Assembly (NCBI GenBank): GCA_021186555.1
Contig: JAJKFL010000003.1
Location: 26,431,908-26,495,907 of the forward strand
Direction: 5' to 3'
Source: Reticulitermes speratus
Taxonomy: Eukaryota > Arthropoda > Insecta > Blattodea > Rhinotermitidae
Length of the DNA stretch: 64,000 nucleotides
Below the pieces are notes generated by a model. That model searched no databases. It saw only the letters and a program-made list of their open reading frames with translations, and was not told the origin of the DNA. A program made the translations under genes and the position numbers. This document shows, piece by piece, positions 53,101-62,400 of this stretch. How positions within the stretch are numbered: the stretch's first letter is position 1; each line of letters begins with the position of its first letter.

Positions 53101-56100
53101 AGCAGATCATTATAGAAGAATGTTGAGGAATATAATATCAGAGCAAGAAAAGTATTACTTTCAGGTGTAGTGCTCCTCTGTCCCTTTTGTTCTTATTGTT
53201 GTTAGTGTTAAAATTTGATGAATGAATGAACGCTTTTTAAAAAAATATGGGAAATCTGAAGGAAGGAGATCTCTTGGAAGACCTAGGCATAGATGGGAGT
53301 ATAATATTAAAATGGATCTTATAGTGGTAGTGTAAGAGGTTGTGGACTAGCTTCATCTGATTTAGGATGGGGTCCTGTGGCAGGCTGTTGTGAATACAGT
53401 AATGAATATTCTGGTTTCATGAAAGGTAAGGAATTTCTTGAGTAGCTTAGCAGTTATTAGCTTCTTAAGAAGGAGTATGCTTCCCAGAGGTAATTTATTA
53501 ATGCCATTTTTAAGCGTGTTATATTTTGATGTAACCATCCAAGTACAATGGTCACTCTTATGTACCACCAACCTTGTCAAATAAACATGGCGTTGGGTGT
53601 TGGTGGCACTGTTTGGTGGAATGTTGAAACATTTAACATTCCGTAATAAAGTGAACATATATTATTACTTTGTCATTGGCATCAGTGTGAATTTTGATTT
53701 TACTGTTGGTCTTGTTCCAGACATCTTGGGGTGCCGCACCGTGAAAAGGTTACACTTTTTAATATGGACAGTAATAAAACAATACACATGTCTTCAATAT
53801 CAGGCAGCACAGTACATTTTCACAGTTCATTCTTTGAGGACAAGGTAAGGTTGTAAGGGAACTCTGCAATAAATAATCATCAATATCATTCATTATGTTG
53901 AAGAAAAACTTACTTTAACTGCTTTCAGATCATTCCTCCCCTTGGGAATACATCATTCAATGTCGTGTTCCTGGGGCGTGAAGAGGGAGAGGTGGAAAGT
54001 AACCTTTTCATTCATACTTCGGAAGGAAGTTTCAAATATCAGGTTGTAGAAAGTTTGTTTTATGGGTCTTAAATTTTGAGTGCATACAATTGGTGCTGTT
54101 CACAATAGTAAAATACAATGAAAGCCATCAAATATGGCTTCTATCTGACTTTGTATATGTAAGCACAACTCATTCCCAACATGTTTTGACCCTCTAAGTC
54201 ACTGTTTCTTATCCAGGGTTCTGCAAGAAATAGTGGAGTAAATAAATACAAATTCTGAAATATCTTGAAAAATTTGAAATATCATATGAAATATTGCAGG
54301 AATTTTTGTCTGGCAATTAGCAGTACTGGAATAATCTCCATGTGCTACCATCCACCCCTTTGTTTTGTTTTCACGTATATAAGTAGGGGTTCCTTGGGAT
54401 ATGAAAAATATTTTAGGGGTTCCTTCATGGAAAAAGGTTGGGAAACACTGCTCTAAGTGGTTATTATCAGGAGGAAACTATCAGATTCTGAAGTATGCAA
54501 CAGTTAAAATAGCAAATATTTAATACAGTAAGACTGCTTCCATACAAACCACTTTGACTACATACCAACACCATCACTTGCAACATCCAAATTAGACTAT
54601 GTGGTGTCCATGTGGATGACAGAAAATCTGGCCCAGCCTATGGTTTTGATATAACAATAAAACACCCGTTAAAACTTAGTGATACACATTACCTTTAAGT
54701 GTATACCAATGGTACTGATGAGTTGTTTTTGTCTTATGGACACATACAAAGATAAAGTTATAGTTATTTTTGATGGTTTTATTGTATTTTACTAATGAGT
54801 TTTATAGTTATTATAGAGATATGCAAAGGAGTTAAAAAAATAAGGAAACAAAGACTGATGCCAAGAACTTTATTCTGACTTTGATGTATACATGGCACAT
54901 GGTTAGCAGAAGGTACACATAAGACTTCCTCACAGTCACTGTTGACATTTAGGTATTTCTTCCACCATAATACTCAGGTTTGTATCCTGGCATAGAAGAA
55001 ATCAGTGTCAAGTACCTGTAACCAGGAGGTGACAGCTTGCTTCTTGTTGGTGTCTGTTGCAGATCACTTACCAGCCAAGTGCTTCTTAAGGGTTCCATAG
55101 AGATGGAAGTCGCTTGATGCAAGACCAGGACTCTAGGGAGGGTGGTCTGTAACCTCGCAGCCATAGTGTCATAACAAATTACAAGTCCAGTTGGCAGTAT
55201 GGAATCCAGTGATTTCCATCCCTTTGGACTTAAGAAGCCCCTGGGTGGACAGAAATTTGCAACAGATGCCAGCATCAAGCAGCCTGTCACCTCCTGGCTA
55301 CAAACACTTGACACCAATTTCTTCAACACTTGGGTACGAGCGTTTGTGCCATGGTGGGATATATGCTTAAATGTCAGTGGTGAGTATGTGGAGGTCTGAT
55401 GTGTACCATCTGCTATCCATGTGCCATGTATACATCAAAGTCAGAATAAAGTTCTCAGCATCAGTGAGTTTGTTAAATTATTTTCTGAAACTTCTTTGTA
55501 TACTAAACTGTTTGTTAAGCTGTCATGCAAACCTGAGAAGATGCTTGAATAAACGTATGTCTCAGGTTAGGAATACTGTGACTAATTTTGTTATATTAGT
55601 CCCTTATGTCAGTGAATTCTCAGCATTAAGATAGGTATGTGTAGTTAAAAAGTAATGTTTTTTCTTTTAAAATCATCTTTGATTTGATTGCAGTATTTTT
55701 GCTCTTGCCATAAATTAATACTAGATGTCTGCTTTCTCCTAAAAATAGTGTCTGGAAACAGAACAGAATAGTGATCAAACATTACAGAACACAACCGAAT
55801 AAGATGCCAGAAACTGCCATAAGTAGTGATTGTGAATGGAGGAAAATGTATAGATTAAATGAAGTACGGCAAAACTTGTAACGTGGCTACCTGCTGTAAT
55901 TGGTTACATCTTTATGGAACCAGCAAAGTCATACTAAATTCCACATGGGCAGCCATGTCTGTCTTGACCAGTTGTCTGTCATCTATCTTGTCCACATTCT
56001 TTCATTTATGGCTTTGGTTCCATACATATTCTAACCATTCTGTGTTGCCTACAGAGAAAGGTGGCTGATTATTTTTAACAGCCTGCACTCATCCCTCCCT

Positions 56101-57696
56101 TTTATGTGTTTCTTAGCACCGTTTCTGATGTGATTTTAGTAGAGAGATTTTGGGGAGGAGGGGGGGGAGAGAGAGAAAGAGAAGTGTTTTGTTTAATGAT
56201 GCTGTTACAAAGGTTGTTCATAAATGATTGACACCTGGGTTACAAGTTTCCTATTGATGACTGGCGACAAATCACACTGTAGCACTTTCGACATACTCCT
56301 CACCAAGGTCTATGCATCGTTGCCATCCGTATGGTAACTTTCAGATAGTGGTGGCGTCTTTGGAGGCACTGCTCACAGAGTCGTGGACGCCTCTCTCCAG
56401 GTCATCACTAGTAGGGAATTTTCTCCTGCTGAGTGGTTCTTTCATTTTGTTGGACAAAGCGTAGGCTGATGGGGCCAAATCTGAAGAATATGGTGGATGT
56501 GGTAGGACGGTATGTCCAAGGGATGCCAGTTTTTGTGTTGTTTGTGTACTGCTGTACAGTCTCGCGTTGTCATGGCACAACAGAACCTGGCGTGCCCATT
56601 TTCCTTGGTGCTGTAGCTGGATTCTGTAATGAGGACATGTAAGGGTGTTGTAGTACACCTCACTATTGTCTTTTGCCCTGGGGGAAGCCACTCAATTAAC
56701 AGGATGCCCTCCGTGTCCCAGAATACTGAGGCCATCTACTTTGCAGCAGATGGTGCTGTCTGAAATTTCTTTGGATGAGGATTATCATCATGTTTCCACT
56801 GCATGGATTGCCTTTTCATGTCTGTAGTTCGATAGTGAAGCCATGACTCGTCACCAGTAACCGGTCTGGCAAAGAATCCCACTGGGTCCTTGTGGTGAAG
56901 AGCGAGCAGCTCATGGCAATTCTGCACCCTTCTCTCCTTTTGTTCAGGCATGAGATCCCTTGGAACCCAGTGTGCACAAACTTTCTTCATCTTTAAATCT
57001 TTGTGGATTATTGCGTGAATTGTTGCATGGCAAGAGAGATGTTGCCAGTTGCAGTTTATCAGTGGTTATGCACCTGTTCTTCTTGATTATGTGGGAGACA
57101 CTGCACAGCTGACAACATATGGGCTGTTGGCAGGCTCCCTGGACTGATCCCTTCCTGACAGTTTCATACCCACTGTTGAGACTTTCCACACATCGAAACA
57201 CTGTTCTACGAGTTGGGGCAGTGTCTCCACAGTGTATGTCACAGATGAGATTGATGAACAAAGGATGCTGATTTCATGAAAATGTGTGGAAGTGTTATTC
57301 CCACTTTTTTTTTCTCAGTAGGACAAAGTGCATTGAAAGTTTAGTTGGAAGCTATTAAAATGAAACTATAAAAAATTCATCAGTTCACACTAAACAACAG
57401 AGATACATTTCTTTCAGTTGCAGCTCTACCAACTGTCAGAAACAGTGGTTGAGTGGTTTGCCTCCAGATACAGAATAAACACTGACAGTTTATAAACTTC
57501 ACAAGTAACCAGTGTGGCAATATACCCACTATAATTTTATTTCATGATATACATTTTGTTATTATCTTGTGTATATTATTATAAATAACACATGATGCAT
57601 CATGTTATTGTGACACGTCTCATGGTGTTGCTAAAACTACTGCCAAAATTTGAAGCTTCTGTCTCTATTTCCTGATGAGTTATGAATGCTAAAGAC

Positions 57697-57728
<32 letters not shown>

Positions 57729-59457
57729 GCGTGCGCACACATGGAGCTTCCTTTATAGACTAATAGTTACAGAACTGAAATTAAAATATAAGTAACACAT
57801 CCAGTTATGATAATGCCTGGAGTAATTGCTGTCCTGTACCATACCTCCCTTGCTTGTGTTTATATCAAATTTTTGGCAAGTTGCAGGTGAAGGGTGCAGG
57901 TGTAAGCAGCCCTTATCGCTTGAGACCACTTGTGGGTGTACGTGTGCCTCTGAACTCCACTTACTCGCCAATAATTTACATGCACAATCCTCACACAACT
58001 CCCATGCAGGTAAGTAAAGATACAGACACTTGATATGAAGGTGTAGATTTCATGAATGTATCAGCTGTTTATATCATTCTGCTTACTTTTTAGATTGTTG
58101 AGGTTTACAGTAGTGGAGGTGAGATCCATTTGGAACTTCCATCTGGTGAAATGGAAGCCCCCAAACAGCTGTGGGAGATACCACCTTTCCGTACAAAACC
58201 TGTCATCAGGATTCACTTCATTGCCAGATCAGAAAGAAATCATACTGCATATATCAGGTATAAGTTTTATTAGATATGAAAAATGAACTAACTAACTAAG
58301 TAACAAAGAAACAAACTAATTAGCTGTATGGAGCAGGGTCTTTCTTCAGAAGCTAATAGTTCTTCAGCGTGTCCCATTCCTCACATTTTATGGAACCCGA
58401 AGGTACCATTATTGTGTTCACATGAGCCTATCTCTATCCTGGAGCCAGATCCATCCAGTCGATGCCCCTCCCATCCTATTTCTTGAAGATCCATTTTAAT
58501 ATTATCCTCCCATCTATGCTTATGTCTTACAAGAGGTCTCTTCCTGTCACGTTACCCCACCAAAACCTTCTTCTCCATATGTGCCACATGCCCATCCCAT
58601 CTCATTCTTCTTGATTTGAGCACCCAAATAATATTTGGTGGGGAGTGTAGATCATGAAGCTTCTCATTTTATAAGGGAAGTGAATTGAAAAGTAAAATTA
58701 TCCTTGAGCCTAAAAGCCATACAAACAAATAAGAGGAGTACAGGAAAAGGTGCAATTATTCTTAAGCTTGGTGCTAGATGGAAGTACACATTCACATTCA
58801 TGCTCCACCTGTACCTTCTTACTTGTTTGGGACATTGTGGATACAGAAGAATTGCTGTTCTTGTCAGGAATTGAACCCTGGTTGTACAGCCTGTAGCCAG
58901 TCATTTTACCACCTGTGCTGTTATTGTTTTTTTTTAATTTATGATGTTCAGATACTGTATTTCTCAGTGTATAAGGCACACACAATGCTTTGGGAAGAAG
59001 GAATTAATACTGTAATTATTTTTTTCAACAGTTCCTTTCTTTAATTTTTTGTTCAGAAAAATATTTATTTTTTATTTATTAGTGATAGTTATATATATAT
59101 TAATGAACATGACTTTGTAATACCTCATTTTCAGCATTACTTTTCCATATATTAAACGTGCTGGTGTGATTTTTAGGGTGTCTTGTACACTAGGAAATAC
59201 AGTGCACTGCATATTGGCATTTGTGACTAAGATTGTTTACTTCCCTGTTTTCTTGCTCTAGAATCAAAGTGAACAATAGTGACGAGGTGCTGGTTGTGCC
59301 ACTGGAAGTTGAAGTTGCTTCAAATGCAGGGCTGTACGCTATGGATGATGTATTAGACTTTGGTATTGGTGGCAGTCAAGCCAAACCAAAAGAAGTCAGA
59401 CTTTTGCTTTATAACTCGTGGAAGAAAGTGATTCAAATACAAGTATGCCAAATACTC

Positions 59458-59488
<31 letters not shown>

Positions 59489-62400
59489 GTACATACATGT
59501 GTGTGTATACATGAGCACGTTGTTTCTGTAAATGAGCCTTATGATTTCAGTCGTGTATTTATTACATGGTGCATATGTAATGTAAAGGCGAAGGTAAAGT
59601 TTTCCCTGTGCATGCCGTGATGGCATATGGCGGGGGGGGGTTTATACCTCCACTCATTCTTAACTTCGGCACTAGATGCAGGTGAGTGGTCAACTGTATG
59701 CCCTGGCTGCTTTACCACCTGTGGGTGGGTGCCAGAGCCAGTCTGGATGTTTTGGAGAGGCAAAAAATCTCTTGTTCTACCAGAATTTGAACCCCAGATC
59801 ATCCAGCCCATAGCCCAGTCGCTATACTGACTATGCTATCCCATCTCCAGCACATTTAAGGTATGGTTGACATACCAGCTGGAAAATTGACTCAAGAAAG
59901 TTTGAATTTGGTCGGGTCACATGGCAAACTAAACTCCAATGATAGAGCGCAGTGAGGCGCTGGGCGCAATGATGACGGCCAGGTGGCCTGAAGCTGTGCG
60001 GTGGAGAGCCAAGCTGAGTGGGCTGCTCTCTTAGCTGCAGAGCAGTGAGTGTTCTCTCAGATTCAGAGTGCTGAGTGTGAGAACTGAGCACTGAATGCTG
60101 AATGCTGGCCTGGACAGGTTGCCTTTTATTCGCTGCCACTACTGGGCTGCCTGCTTTGTGATTGGGTGGCTGGCAGAGCTCATCACAGCAGTGGGGAGAA
60201 TGACTACCGGTGTACTGCAGGCCAGTGTTCGCAGCAGTCTGCTACACAGGAGCGTGAAAGAGGTCGCTTTGCTGTTGATGGGATGCTCCCACACTTAATA
60301 TCTGCAGGTTCCCATTTGTCCAGTTTGTGTCAAGCATACAGTTATGAAATGATGCTGTCAGTTTCTAAATGTTAATCTCCAAGATTATTTCCACATGTGT
60401 GTTTCATGGGGTGTGATATGTGGTTTACTTGTGATGCGTGTTGTTGTTTTGGTGAGTGGACCGTGCTTGTGAAGGCTGTTAGTGTTCAAGACAATTTATT
60501 GTTACAAGCCACATAATGGATTATCATGATAATATAAGCCTCTGTAAATCATTTTTACCTTAATGCTATCAGCCACTAAGGGAATTCAGGTCCACGACAT
60601 TGTTAGTACATTTTAACAAAATTTAAAATCAGAAGTGCAGTGTCATGGCATGTGGGCAGCCTACAAGAGAAGAAGTGTGGGTTTGAGTGTGTTAATGACT
60701 CTGTAACAGCTTTACTTTAATTCCAATAGTTTGAATTGTTCTGTTTGCAAAATTTGCATACAGTTTGTGTTAACTTTGCATTGGTTATGTGTGTACAGTT
60801 TCCATCCTGCAGAGTGATTAATTATTGAACACGTGATCAGCATAAAATGTAAGCCACACTAAATTCAAGAAAAATAAGGTGGTTGCTACTTCAAATTTTT
60901 CTCACACAAAAATTGGTAGAGAACTTGGTATTTCTGTGTCAACTTGAAACATAGTTATATGAAATCAAGACATAGTACTCAAACAGTCTAGGTGAACAGT
61001 TGGGCCAGAAAATAGATGAAAACAGCAAAATACAATACCGTAGAATTGTTACTTATGGAATGGTTCTGGTAAGACCAGGGTCTGCATCTTATGCTTATAA
61101 ATAGTATGTTGTTTTGTGTTCAAGAATGTGGTTCAATGTGAAAATTAATCCTTTATTGCAGAATTTTTGTGGAATAATATTCTAGTCAAGCAAGTGTCAG
61201 TTTGAATGCCCTTTTAAGACTTAAAAGGCTAATTTATTGAATTTTTCCAAAAATTTCTAAAGTGTGTTCTACTGTATCTTGATATGCATTGAGTTCATTC
61301 TTGTCAGTAGTGATTATATAATTTATACAAATTTTGTGCTACTTCTTTTACAGAATATTATTGCCACTCCAGTATCAAAAGCTTTGAAAATAGATTTTCA
61401 ACCTGTCAAAGTTCCGCCAGATTCGAAATCACCAACACAAGTAGCTGTTCTGACATTTGATTGTAAGTACAATTTGTATGAATATGTTTTTTGTGTTATA
61501 GACTTTTGGCAGTAATAAGATTAACCCTCTCCAGATGTTTGGCAATATGCTGTCAATATTGCATGTTTTTCTGCATGGTTTGATGGTGCTTCATGATCAG
61601 CATTTATTTTTTTAGTATTTCTGTGGTCAAATGTGGACCAACTGCCACATCAGTAATTTCAGTGCATGCAGCTGGCCTTTACCAAGCTCTTGTTGCCATC
61701 TGCTGACTGTTTTGTAACATTTTGTGAAATATGTGACATTATAGGCATGCAGAGTAGGTGGCAGGGAAATGGCTGATACATTTTAAGAAGGGGGAAGGTT
61801 GTGCAACTGCATGTCCATTTATGAGATCTGTATGCTTATATACATGGCATACAAACAGCAGTTAATGATGCAGATGGACTTAGGACATTGAATCTGTTTG
61901 GAAGTTGTCATATCTCACCTCTAAAGAGCAAGCGTAAAAGAAACTCATGGCAGTTATAATACTTCAAAATATCCAGATATGACTGTTTATCATGTTAGTT
62001 TCACTTTCGTGAAGTTATTACATTTGAGGTTTTCATAGCAGTAAAGATTTGGATTGTGGTCTTCTAAGTGAGTGTGTCTCATGACTGCCCTGAAATGGAG
62101 GCTATGGATTTCTCGAAGACGTTAGCAATAACCCACAGGACTATGTTTCCTTAAACCAGAAGACACAATCCAGGGAATTTGAAAGTTTCCAAATGCTTTT
62201 ATTGCCTTTTTGTTTTCTGTTCCTTTAGGGAAAGCTTCATTTGAAAGCGAACATTTCAGTGGTAAGCTTGTAATAAAGAGCAAGCAGAGTCAACATAAGG
62301 TAGTGATCCCATATGTGGCTCGTGTGTTGGAAGGCGGCCTGGAGTTCAATGCCTCTGTCACACAATACTGTTCTGACTTGGGGCTGAATCTTGGTGTTAG

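Noticed and set aside
59930-60250. CpG-island promoter inside TMEM131
   Set aside because: GC-rich, but with repeated CTGAGTG/GCTGAATGCTG motifs and no exon nearby. An unrecognised repeat is more likely.
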